Positions 1 to 7,530 of a stretch of 13,761 nucleotides of DNA are shown here, piece by piece. The stretch comes from Prevotella sp. UBA4341 (lineage in GTDB: Bacteria > Bacteroidota > Bacteroidia > Bacteroidales > Bacteroidaceae), in NCBI GenBank assembly GCA_002393705.1, contig DGTH01000009.1, positions 1-13,761 of the forward strand, read 5' to 3'. Position 1 is the stretch's first letter, and the number at the start of each line of letters is the position of its first letter. Both the position numbers and the translations under genes were made by a program. The notes below the pieces were generated by a model. That model had not been told where the DNA came from. It made no database searches and saw only the letters and a list, made by a program, of their open reading frames with translations.

Positions 1-28
1 GCCTATTTTGACACACCCTCTTTTTACT

Positions 29-49
29 TCTGGAGGGGAAACCTCCAGA
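29..49 (-). terminator. Hairpin downstream of malQ, possible terminator
   Basis: An 8-bp perfect stem (TCTGGAGG / CCTCCAGA) with a 5-nt loop lies 13 bases beyond the malQ stop codon on the minus strand. It is placed where a terminator belongs, but it is followed on the minus strand by AGTAAAAAG and not by a T-run, so it may act as an RNA 3'-end stabiliser or a weak terminator. Bases 11-25 (ACACACCCTCTTTTT) look like the right arm plus T-tract of a plus-strand terminator whose left arm would lie outside the window. Confidence 0.45.
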
Positions 50-62
50 CAATCTCGCGCGT

Positions 63-2714
63 TTATCTCCTGCTGCGGGAGACCATCGTCTTTACCTTAT
101 TATTATAACGCGTGGCGGCGAGCAGCTCGCCAATGGTGAGGTGCATGCGCCACTGCCAGCGGTTGTAAGGGTCGCTGGGCACGTTGATGCGCTCGGAGCG
201 CACGTCGCGGCCGCGCAACTCTGCGTCCATGGACAGCCAGTCCTGCAGCTGCAGGATGCAGAGGGCCGACGGGCAGTACAGGTGGCGGGCAATGATTTCC
301 TCGGCCAGATGAGCCGGCAGCTGCTGAGGCGCACGTCCCTGCTTCTGCATCATGGTGACGTAGTAGCGCTGGGTGCGCTCCGGACTCTCCTCCCACCAGA
401 GGCGCAAGGGCGGCATGTCGTGGGTGGAGATGGTGCAGACGGAACGCTGCGGGTAGGCATCGACGTGGGCAAACTCCTGACCCTGCTGCTTGGGCAGGGC
501 CTGAACCTCGAGCGAAAGAATGCGCAGCTGGTCGAGCACGGGAGCCACGCAGTCGGGCAGCATGCCAAGGTCCTCGGCACAGACGAGCATGCGCGTATCG
601 TGCAGCATGGCGGGCAGCCGCTGCAGGGCCTGGGCACCCCAGAAGAAGTTGTGGCGCTGGTAGAAGTAGTTGTTGTAGAGCCGCATGAAGGCATCCTGCT
701 GCTCGTCGCTCAGGGAGCGGAAGATGGGTTCCTGACGCGCGCCGATGCGTGGATGGAACATGTCCTTCTGGCGCGGGTCCTCCACAAAGAGCACGTCGCC
801 CAGCAGACGGTAGAGGCCGTCGCGTATCCAGAGGCTGTGCTCGTCGGTCTTGCCCTCGAAGTACTGCTCTACCTTGCGCTGGGTGGAGTAGTCGTCCTTC
901 AGGGCGTAAAGGCCGTAAGCCTTCGGCAGGAGGAAGTGGTCGCGCACGTACTTGGCGTGGATGCCGAAGGTGCGCTCAATGATGCTGTCGTTGATGTAGG
1001 GCTCAGTGTAGAGCTCGCGGCGGAAGGGCAGTCCGAAGTACTCTATCTCGCCCACCGTGAGCGGCAAGGCGGGTGAGAAGTGGCCCAGCACGCCCTGTAC
1101 GGCATGGGCAGGAATCTCCCAGATGCGGAAGAAGCCTAAGATGTGGTCAATGCGCAGGGCGTCAAAGTATTGCTCCATGTGGCTCAGGCGTTGCTTGAGC
1201 CTACGCGTCAGGGCTTCGTTCTCCCAGTTGTAGGTGGGGAAGCCCCAGTTCTGGCCAAAGGTGGAGAAGGTGTCAGGCGGTGTGCCCGTCTGCATGTCCA
1301 TGTGGAAGAGGTCGGGCTGCGAGAGCGTCTCGGCACTGTCGCGGTTAACGCCGATGGGCAGGTCGCCCTTCAGAATGATGCCTTTCTCCCTGGCGTAGTC
1401 GGCAGCAGCCTTCAGCTGCAGGTGCAGGTGGTATTGCGTAAAGGCAATGAGCTGTGCAGCATCGTCGTCAGCGTCAGGCGTGTGGGCCAGCAGGAAGCTG
1501 AAGTAGTCCTTCAGCCACCAGTCGTTATCAGCCTGCCACTGCCGGAAGTCGGCCGACTGGAGGGTCTGCAGGCCCCGTTCGGCAAAGAGCTCGCGCAGGT
1601 AGGCCGACTTGACCCTATCGACGGCCTCGTAGTCGGAATACGGCAGCGCGTTCAGCTCCTGACGCTGACGGTGGTAGTGGGTCATGCGCTGCTTGGAGCG
1701 CAGCGTGCCCAGTTGTTCCAGGTCGAGGTAGTGCGGATGCAGGGCAAAGCCGCTGACGATGTTGTAGGGATAAGAGTCGCCCCAGCGGTGGGTCAGCGTG
1801 GTATCGTTGACGGGAAGCGTCTGGATAATCTTCATGCCCGTAGCCTCGGCCCAATCGACGAAGCGCCTGAGGTCGCCGAAGTCGCCTACGCCATAGCTGT
1901 ACTCGCTGCGCAGCGAGAACACGGGAACGGCCACGCCGGCACAGCGCCAGTCGTCCTCACGGACGCGGAGCTGGTCGCCCGTCAGTACGAGGACTGTTCC
2001 TTCGGGGAACCCCGCCCCACCCGCTTCGGCGGTGCCTGACGTTACGGGCACCTCGGCCACGCGGTTGTCGCCTTCCTCCCAGGCCACGAAGGCGTGGGTA
2101 GCATCGTCGATGATGACGTACTTGTACTCTAAGGGAAACAGCATGCCTAAGGCGTTGACGGAGAGCATCCACTCGTGCTGACCGGCATACTGCATGCGGA
2201 TGTAGCGACTGGTATTCCAGGAACCGAGGGCCGGATGGCTGCCTGAGACGCCTAACGACTGGCCCGCCTTGAGCTGGGGAGCCGCCACGCGGAACACCAG
2301 CGTGCGGCGGAACAGGGGCAGACGCAGGGCCTCCACATGTTCGCCAACCGCCCGGTGAGTCATGGCGGCATAGGCATTGGTGTAAAGGTGGAAGCAGAGC
2401 GGCTGGTCGTGCCACTGGTCGGGGAAGACGTAGTCCTTCGTAGAGTCAAAATGATAACGGCGGGGCACCATGTCCCACTCGCGCCTGAGCAGCGTCTCGT
2501 CGGCTGCACGCACCTCGTAGGCGTAGCAGATTTCGCTGATGGGGTGATGGCGGCTCTCGAGGGCCGCCGTCTCGAGGGTCCAGAGGTTGCCGTCGTCGGT
2601 CTGCATCAGGTGGATGTACTGGCGGACGGTGCCGTCCTGGCTGCGGTACTCGATGTTGACGTAAAGGCTTTCGCCCCACGCCGTATTGTAGTGTATGGTG
2701 AATTTCAGTTTCAT
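63..2714 (-). CDS. malQ: 4-alpha-glucanotransferase, DPE2-type, with two CBM20 domains (GH77)
   Basis: An 883-residue cytoplasmic amylomaltase that moves glucosyl units between alpha-1,4-glucans, using maltose and glycogen-like acceptors. Two starch-binding CBM20-like domains come first (about residues 1-115 and 135-235; the second has a GSHPALGSWN motif), then the GH77 barrel (about 260-870). The expected catalytic residues are present: nucleophile D523 in RIDHILGF, acid/base E714 in CAEDLGMLPD, and D766 in STHDMPP. This tandem-CBM20 form with an interrupted GH77 domain is the DPE2 type, longer than E. coli MalQ. The open frame runs 34 codons further upstream, but that stretch crosses the promoter and does not resemble the family, so MKLKFTIHYN is taken as the start. 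It is divergent from the AsmA-like gene and unrelated to the mannan genes in function. No signal peptide is seen. Confidence 0.95.
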   Translation of the reverse strand: MKLKFTIHYNTAWGESLYVNIEYRSQDGTVRQYIHLMQTDDGNLWTLETAALESRHHPISEICYAYEVRAADETLLRREWDMVPRRYHFDSTKDYVFPDQWHDQPLCFHLYTNAYAAMTHRAVGEHVEALRLPLFRRTLVFRVAAPQLKAGQSLGVSGSHPALGSWNTSRYIRMQYAGQHEWMLSVNALGMLFPLEYKYVIIDDATHAFVAWEEGDNRVAEVPVTSGTAEAGGAGFPEGTVLVLTGDQLRVREDDWRCAGVAVPVFSLRSEYSYGVGDFGDLRRFVDWAEATGMKIIQTLPVNDTTLTHRWGDSYPYNIVSGFALHPHYLDLEQLGTLRSKQRMTHYHRQRQELNALPYSDYEAVDRVKSAYLRELFAERGLQTLQSADFRQWQADNDWWLKDYFSFLLAHTPDADDDAAQLIAFTQYHLHLQLKAAADYAREKGIILKGDLPIGVNRDSAETLSQPDLFHMDMQTGTPPDTFSTFGQNWGFPTYNWENEALTRRLKQRLSHMEQYFDALRIDHILGFFRIWEIPAHAVQGVLGHFSPALPLTVGEIEYFGLPFRRELYTEPYINDSIIERTFGIHAKYVRDHFLLPKAYGLYALKDDYSTQRKVEQYFEGKTDEHSLWIRDGLYRLLGDVLFVEDPRQKDMFHPRIGARQEPIFRSLSDEQQDAFMRLYNNYFYQRHNFFWGAQALQRLPAMLHDTRMLVCAEDLGMLPDCVAPVLDQLRILSLEVQALPKQQGQEFAHVDAYPQRSVCTISTHDMPPLRLWWEESPERTQRYYVTMMQKQGRAPQQLPAHLAEEIIARHLYCPSALCILQLQDWLSMDAELRGRDVRSERINVPSDPYNRWQWRMHLTIGELLAATRYNNKVKTMVSRSRR

Positions 2715-2719
2715 AAGTG

Positions 2720-2751
2720 CAAAGGTACGAAAAGGCTGACGAAAATGCAAA
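2720..2751 (-). promoter_or_regulatory. Bacteroidetes-type promoter for malQ
   Basis: On the minus strand TTTG (2748-2751) is followed after exactly 20 bases by TACCTTTG (2720-2727), matching the sigma-ABfr consensus TTTG-N19/20-TAnnTTTG. Only five bases separate the -7 box from the malQ ATG, so transcription should start at or next to the start codon, giving a leaderless or nearly leaderless mRNA. Confidence 0.75.
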
Positions 2752-2769
2752 TCTTTTTGCCACCTTTTA

Positions 2770-2800
2770 TTGGTTAGCAGAATTATTTGTCGTATATTTG
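2770..2800 (+). promoter_or_regulatory. Bacteroidetes-type promoter for the AsmA-like gene
   Basis: A TTG (2770-2772), a 20-bp gap and TATATTTG (2793-2800) match the -33/-7 consensus on the plus strand. The predicted transcript would start near 2805 and have a leader of about 27 bases before the ATG at 2832. It is back-to-back with the malQ promoter, without overlap of the core boxes. Confidence 0.65.
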
Positions 2801-2831
2801 CAGGCAAAACAATCAACTGGCATACTCCGAC

Positions 2832-4697
2832 ATGAACAAAACAATCAAGAAACTACTCAAGATAACGGCAATCCTGGCAGGCTCAGTAGTCGCCCTGCTG
2901 GTCCTGGCCGCCGTTCTTCTGAACACGCCGTCCGTCCACCGGTGGCTCGTCAACTACGCTACCGAGGCACTGAGCGAAAAGCTGAACACGAAGGTCAGCA
3001 TAGAGCAGGCCGACATCAACGTATGGGGAGGCCGCGTCAACCTCTACGGCATGAACATCGACGACCGTGAGCAGCGCAAGCTGCTGCAACTGAAGGAGCT
3101 GTCGGTTCACCTGGACCTGATGAAGCTGATGGACAACCAGCTCATCATCAAGAAGGCCGCCGTGGTAGGACTGGATGCTGCCATCATTCCGAAGACGGAC
3201 TCGACGGAGGCCAACTTCCAGTTTATCATTGATGCGTTCAAGAAACCGAAGACGGACTCCATAGCCCCTGCCGACACCACACGGAAGAAGCAGAAGATGG
3301 AGCTGGACATCAGCTCCGTCAAGCTGCAGGACATACACATCAACTGGGGCAAGGGCGACGCACGCCTGCTGAGGGCTGAGAGCAGCAGGACGTGGAGCGG
3401 GAAGCACGAGGTGGAAATAGAAGACCTCATCGTCAAGACCGACAACCACAAGCCGCGTAAGAACACGGGCAAGCCGAAAAGAGGCTGGTTCGACGTAGGC
3501 CACCTCGACATAACGGCCAACGCCCGGCTGACCGTTGACCCCACCGAGAAGGACTCGCTAAGGATAGAGCTGCAGGAGGCGACGGCCGTCGATACGCTGA
3601 CAGGCATCGACATACGCGACCTGCGCGCCCGGGCTGTGCTGTCGGGCGGCGTGCTGCACCTGCAGGACATCAACGTACAGCAAGTCCGGACGGTGCTGAA
3701 CATTCAGAACGCCGTGATGCAGCTGCCTAACAAGAAGAAGGGGAAGAAACTCAGTTTCGAGACGGGCCCCATCAAGGGGACGGCCATCCTGCAGGACATA
3801 GCAAGGCCCTTCTCGAAGGCGCTGGCGAACTTCCGCACCCCCTTAGACCTGAGCCTGACCATGAGCGGCAACGACTCGACGCTCTACTTCCACAACGTCA
3901 ACGTGAACACGCAGGACAAGACGCTGACCATCAAGGCCAAGGGCGACATCAGCGGACTGAAGAAGAAGAAAGAGCTCGACGTGCACTTCCGCGTCAACAG
4001 CATGAACACCAGCACGAAGACGGCTGAGAAAATCATCAACCAGTTTGTGGTCAAGAAGTTCATGATGAAGCAGCTGCACAACCTCGGAAGCATACGCTAT
4101 ACGGGCGACTTCCACGTCATCTACCGGCGTGAGCAGTTTGGCGGCACACTGGCTACGAAGGCCGGCAACCTGAACTTCTTCTTCGAAATCAACGACGACA
4201 CGAAGTACATATCGGGCAGGGCCAGCAGCCGGAACCTGAACCTCGGCAAGGTGATGGAAATAAAGAAGCTCGGCAACATCGAGGCCAGCGCCACCTTCAA
4301 GATAGACATAGACAAGAAGCGCACCCTGGCCATGCGCCGCAAGAAAGGCGGCAAGCTGCCCATAGCCACCGTCTTTGCCAAGGTCGATGACTCGTCGTAC
4401 GCCGGTGTGCACGTGCGCCACCTGACGGCCGACATACGCAGCGACGGTGCAGAGGCGGTGGGCGACGTCAAGAAGGTGGGCTCGGTGGGCGACATTGCGT
4501 TTACCTTCTACTTCACCGACACGAACGAGATGCACAAAATGAGAATCAAGCACTCGAAGCTGAAGATACACTGGCCGTGGGAAAAGAGAGACAAGGACGA
4601 CAAGGCGGAGAAGAAGAAGGACAAGAAGAAAAAGGCGGAAGACAAGAAGAAGCCTGAAGAGAAGAAGAAAAAGAAGAAGTTTCTCGGTATATTCTGA
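2832..4697 (+). CDS. AsmA/DUF748-like envelope protein
   Basis: A 621-residue protein with a short basic N-terminus and one hydrophobic segment (about residues 11-30), followed by a long region built like AsmA/DUF748 proteins: NTPSVHRWLVNYATEALSEK and then a domain starting TKVSIEQADINVWGGRVNLYG. This is the pattern of an inner-membrane anchor with a long beta-rich periplasmic body. The family is linked to outer-membrane biogenesis and lipid transport between membranes; no specific substrate can be read here. The last 41 residues (581-621) are almost only Lys, Asp and Glu and end in KFLGIF. The start at 2832 fits the promoter at 2770-2800; upstream TTG codons in the same frame lie inside the promoter. 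It is monocistronic between its own promoter and the hairpin at 4700-4734. Confidence 0.8.
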   Translation: MNKTIKKLLKITAILAGSVVALLVLAAVLLNTPSVHRWLVNYATEALSEKLNTKVSIEQADINVWGGRVNLYGMNIDDREQRKLLQLKELSVHLDLMKLMDNQLIIKKAAVVGLDAAIIPKTDSTEANFQFIIDAFKKPKTDSIAPADTTRKKQKMELDISSVKLQDIHINWGKGDARLLRAESSRTWSGKHEVEIEDLIVKTDNHKPRKNTGKPKRGWFDVGHLDITANARLTVDPTEKDSLRIELQEATAVDTLTGIDIRDLRARAVLSGGVLHLQDINVQQVRTVLNIQNAVMQLPNKKKGKKLSFETGPIKGTAILQDIARPFSKALANFRTPLDLSLTMSGNDSTLYFHNVNVNTQDKTLTIKAKGDISGLKKKKELDVHFRVNSMNTSTKTAEKIINQFVVKKFMMKQLHNLGSIRYTGDFHVIYRREQFGGTLATKAGNLNFFFEINDDTKYISGRASSRNLNLGKVMEIKKLGNIEASATFKIDIDKKRTLAMRRKKGGKLPIATVFAKVDDSSYAGVHVRHLTADIRSDGAEAVGDVKKVGSVGDIAFTFYFTDTNEMHKMRIKHSKLKIHWPWEKRDKDDKAEKKKDKKKKAEDKKKPEEKKKKKKFLGIF

Positions 4698-4699
4698 AC

Positions 4700-4734
4700 A
4701 GAAAGAAGTTCCTCACAGCGAGGAACTTCTTTCT
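4700..4734. terminator. Shared bidirectional terminator hairpin
   Basis: A perfect 15-bp inverted repeat (AGAAAGAAGTTCCTC / GAGGAACTTCTTTCT) with loop ACAGC lies two bases after the AsmA-like stop codon. A T-rich run follows on the plus strand. On the minus strand the same hairpin includes the last codons and the TGA stop (4713-4715) of the epimerase gene. It sits between two convergent genes and would end both transcripts. Confidence 0.85.
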
Positions 4735-6020
4735 ATTATCTCTAAGCACATGCGACTGTTGTGGTAAGGACACTTCCAGAAGCCGGCCTTGTCATCGACG
4801 GTGTTCAGCGTACCGTCAGGATGGCGGCTCCAGTGCCACTCGCCATAGACGTAGTCAATGAGCTGTGTCTTGATGTATTCCCAGCCCTGCCAGGCGCGCT
4901 GGAGAGCCTGCTCATCGCCGAAGTACTGGTAGAGGTTAAACCAGCCTACGACGTTCTCTGCCTGTACCCACCAGTGCAGGTCGTCGTCAACACGACCCGT
5001 ATCAAGGTTGGCCTCATGGATCATCGAACCGTCAGGACGCAAACCCTTGGCCGAGGCCTCAGCCACCATCTGGACGATGGGCTCCACCTTGCGCAGCACG
5101 TCGCTGTCGCCAAGCACCAGGGCAGCCTCGTGCATGAGCCACGAACACTCAATGTCGTGGCCGTAGCTCTCTAAGTGGCCGGCACCGCGCCTCCAGTCCA
5201 TCTCGAAGAAGAGGTCCAGGTGGTGCGTCTCGGGGTTCAGAATCTTGTCGGTGAAGATGTCTATCAGGTTTCTCAGGGCTGCCTCCACCCTATTCTTCGT
5301 CTCCCGGGGAACCGTCACATCTACAGGAAGCACAGCGCCCACCACGGGAACATAATTGACGGACTCTGTGACATCAAGCTCCTTCAGGCAGCGGTAGAGG
5401 TTGGTGTAGGGTTCAATAATGTGCAGGTGAGTGTTCTGCGACTTGGGGAAGTTGGCGTCCAGCTCCGAGAGGCGCATGTCGGCTATCGGGCCCCACTCGC
5501 GGGTGCAAGCCTCTATGTAGCCGTTGTACTCGTGGTCCAGCGCGTGCTGCTCGATGCAGTCGAAGAGCTGCAGGGCGCAGTCTAAGGCCTCGCGGTCGCC
5601 CGTGGCACGTGCATACTCAGACATGCCGTAGATGGCGAAGCCGATGGCGTAGAACTGCTTCTTCGTGTCGAGCGGGTTGCCCTTGTAGTCCAGGCTCCAA
5701 TAGACGCCGCCGTACTTCTTGTCGATGAAGTGGTCGATGATGTAGTTCTTGGCACGGGTGGCGGCTTCGAGGTATTCATCGAGGTGCGAGGTGCGAGGCG
5801 AGAGGTGAGAAAGTACTCGGTAGGCCGCCGAGAACGACCAGAGGATGCGGGCATTGAGGATGGCTCCCTTCTCGGCGTCTGCGTGCAGCACTCCGTGACC
5901 GTCAATGCGGCCGTAGAAGCCGCCGTTCTCGTGGTCCTGCATCTTGTCGAGCCAGAAGCGCAGGATGTTCTGCTCCAGGACATCCTGCATTTCGCGTTTC
6001 ATTGTTTCTACTTTGTTCAT
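4713..6020 (-). CDS. ce: Cellobiose/mannobiose 2-epimerase (AGE family)
   Basis: A 435-residue cytoplasmic epimerase of the N-acylglucosamine 2-epimerase (alpha/alpha-barrel) fold. In the mannan pathway it converts beta-1,4-mannobiose to mannosyl-glucose for the GH130 enzyme. Family signatures are present: NARILWSFS (56-64), HLHIIEPYTNLYR (198-210), YGHDIECSWL (286-295) with H288, and KCPYHNSR (416-423) with H420; these histidines match the catalytic pair known in cellobiose 2-epimerases. The start follows the transporter stop by three bases (TAAGACATG), implying translational coupling; Met7 is an alternative start. It is longer than typical members (about 390-400 residues). The excess lies in residues 71-80, encoded by a 7-bp tandem repeat, and residues 216-243, which look inserted. 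The stop codon lies inside the shared terminator. It is the last gene of the operon. Confidence 0.93.
   Translation of the reverse strand: MNKVETMKREMQDVLEQNILRFWLDKMQDHENGGFYGRIDGHGVLHADAEKGAILNARILWSFSAAYRVLSHLSPRTSHLDEYLEAATRAKNYIIDHFIDKKYGGVYWSLDYKGNPLDTKKQFYAIGFAIYGMSEYARATGDREALDCALQLFDCIEQHALDHEYNGYIEACTREWGPIADMRLSELDANFPKSQNTHLHIIEPYTNLYRCLKELDVTESVNYVPVVGAVLPVDVTVPRETKNRVEAALRNLIDIFTDKILNPETHHLDLFFEMDWRRGAGHLESYGHDIECSWLMHEAALVLGDSDVLRKVEPIVQMVAEASAKGLRPDGSMIHEANLDTGRVDDDLHWWVQAENVVGWFNLYQYFGDEQALQRAWQGWEYIKTQLIDYVYGEWHWSRHPDGTLNTVDDKAGFWKCPYHNSRMCLEIIERSSSL
5781..5808. repeat. Four 7-bp tandem repeats inside the epimerase gene
   Basis: Four consecutive heptamers read GAGGTGC, GAGGTGC, GAGGCGA, GAGGTGA on the plus strand. 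They encode residues 71-80 (SHLSPRTSHL) of the epimerase, in a loop between two helices. A gain or loss of one unit would shift the reading frame. Confidence 0.75.
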
Positions 6021-6023
6021 GTC

Positions 6024-7400
6024 TTACTTCTTAATAGGATATAGGTACAACAAGCCCATCATGATGACCACGATGGCAGCGGGGAAGATCGAGAACAGGG
6101 CCCACACCATGCTGCGAACAGACTCCATGTCGGTAATGGTGATGATGGTCTCACCAGTCACCTCGTCGGTGCCCGACATGAAGCCGGCAATGCCTAACAG
6201 CAGGGCAACGAGCGAGCCGGAGATGGCGGTGCCGAACTTCTGGGCCATCGTTCCGCTGGAGAATATCAAGCCCGTAGAGCTCGTGCCGTTCTTCTCGGTA
6301 GCATAGTCGGCCACGTCGGCATACATCGACCACAGCAGCGGAGAGTAGAGTCCCACGCCGACCGACGTCAGAATGACCACAGCCACCATGACCCAGATAT
6401 AGGCCGGGTCCATCGGGATGAAGTAGAAGACGACGGAGAACACCAGACAGATGACGGCGGCATAGAAGAAGGCCTTGACCTTCGAGCCTGCCCACTGGGT
6501 GAACTTGGGCGACAGGCCGCCGAAGATCATGCACGTCACCTCGCCGAAGGTCATAAAGACGGTGTAGTTGATGATGAGTCCGCTCACCGTCACGTCACCG
6601 TGCAGACAGTACTCCAGCAGGTAGCCGGCCACTGCATAGCGGAAGCCGTTGAAGAAGTTGGTGCAGATACCTACGAGCGTCAGGTATATCCAGGGCTTGT
6701 TCTTGAACAAGTCGGCAAAGGGCTTGAGCGAGAACTTCTCGGCGCGCACGGGCTTCAGTCGCTCCTTCGTGAGCAGTCCGCAGGCCAGGGTGCCTGCCGC
6801 TGCCAAGACGCCGAAGAAGACGCCGATGACGGCATACTGGTGCTGCTTGGCTGCTACGGTGTAAGTACCGTCGGCCATCTTGTCGCCACCGATGAACTCA
6901 ATGATGTAGGGGAACGAGAGCAGCGTGATGAAGCCCATGGCGTAGGCTCCCACCATGCGGAACGAGGAGAACTGGTTCTTCTCGTTGTCGTTGTCGGTCA
7001 TGACACCGAGTAGCGAGCCGTAGGGCACGTTGACGGCAGTGTACATGGCCATCATGAGCAGGTAGAGGGAGTAAGCGTAGATGCGCTTGCCCACGGGTCC
7101 GAAGTCGGGCGTGAAGAGCAGCAGTGCGAAGATGACGCCAAAGGGTATGGCACCGTAGATGAGCCACGGCCTGTAGGTGCCGAAGCGGCTCTGCGTACGG
7201 TCGGCCAGCGACCCCATGAGCGGGTCGGTCACCACGTCGAACATGCGGGCAATGAGCATCAGCGTGGCAGTGTCGGCCACCGTCAGTCCGAACACGTTGG
7301 TAAAGAACAGCGGGAAGGCGATGGACATGATCTTCCAGGTTATGCCGCCTGCCGCAGCATCGCCTAACGCGTAACCTATTTTTTCTTTTAGTGTTGCCAT
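6024..7400 (-). CDS. GPH-family sugar:cation symporter, probable mannobiose importer
   Basis: A 458-residue inner-membrane transporter with about 12 hydrophobic segments, belonging to the glycoside-pentoside-hexuronide (GPH) branch of the major facilitator superfamily. Family signatures are visible: DPLMGSLADRTQSRFGTYRP at 59-78 and SMYADVADYATEKNGTSSTG at 358-377. Family members take up sugars with Na+ or H+. The substrate is not encoded in the motifs; beta-1,4-mannobiose is inferred from its position between the GH130 phosphorylase and the 2-epimerase, the same arrangement as in Bacteroides fragilis. The stop codon is three bases before the epimerase start. The 115-base gap from GH130 upstream holds a large inverted repeat, so its expression could be uncoupled from that of GH130. 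Confidence 0.92.
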   Translation of the reverse strand: MATLKEKIGYALGDAAAGGITWKIMSIAFPLFFTNVFGLTVADTATLMLIARMFDVVTDPLMGSLADRTQSRFGTYRPWLIYGAIPFGVIFALLLFTPDFGPVGKRIYAYSLYLLMMAMYTAVNVPYGSLLGVMTDNDNEKNQFSSFRMVGAYAMGFITLLSFPYIIEFIGGDKMADGTYTVAAKQHQYAVIGVFFGVLAAAGTLACGLLTKERLKPVRAEKFSLKPFADLFKNKPWIYLTLVGICTNFFNGFRYAVAGYLLEYCLHGDVTVSGLIINYTVFMTFGEVTCMIFGGLSPKFTQWAGSKVKAFFYAAVICLVFSVVFYFIPMDPAYIWVMVAVVILTSVGVGLYSPLLWSMYADVADYATEKNGTSSTGLIFSSGTMAQKFGTAISGSLVALLLGIAGFMSGTDEVTGETIITITDMESVRSMVWALFSIFPAAIVVIMMGLLYLYPIKK

Positions 7401-7409
7401 TGTGGTAAG

Positions 7410-7445
7410 TCCCCTAAGTTAGGGGGATGGGGGTCTGAACAAGCG
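7410..7445 (+). repeat. Palindromic repeat copy 1 (left arm of inverted pair)
   Basis: It contains the near-perfect palindrome CCCCTAAGTTAGGGG (7411-7425), followed by GGGTCTGAACAAGCG (7431-7445). This is the reverse complement of copy 2 at 7491-7530, apart from one substitution and a short indel between the two blocks. Copies 1 and 2 can fold into one long stem with a 45-base loop, just upstream of the transporter start codon. Confidence 0.85.
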
Positions 7446-7490
7446 TACGTCAACCCCATTAATGTTTATACTAAATAGTTAAGGGGTCTG

Positions 7491-7530
7491 CGCTTGTTCA
7501 GACCCCTATGGCCCCCTAACTTAGGGGGCT
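7491..7530 (-). repeat. Palindromic repeat copy 2, overlapping the GH130 3' end
   Basis: CGCTTGTTCAGACCC (7491-7505) pairs perfectly with 7431-7445. The 17-base palindrome CCCCCTAACTTAGGGGG (7512-7528) follows. The GH130 TAG stop (7516-7518) and the codons for its final LSPLS lie in this palindrome. It matches copy 3 at 8747-8784 in the same orientation. Confidence 0.85.

Noticed and set aside
141..1076. Long plus-strand open frames opposite malQ (also 1143-2039), GH130 (7651-8661), the esterase (10302-11045) and GH5 (11421-12458)
   Set aside because: These are antisense shadows of GC-rich coding genes whose own proteins have intact catalytic motifs. The shadow peptides resemble no family.
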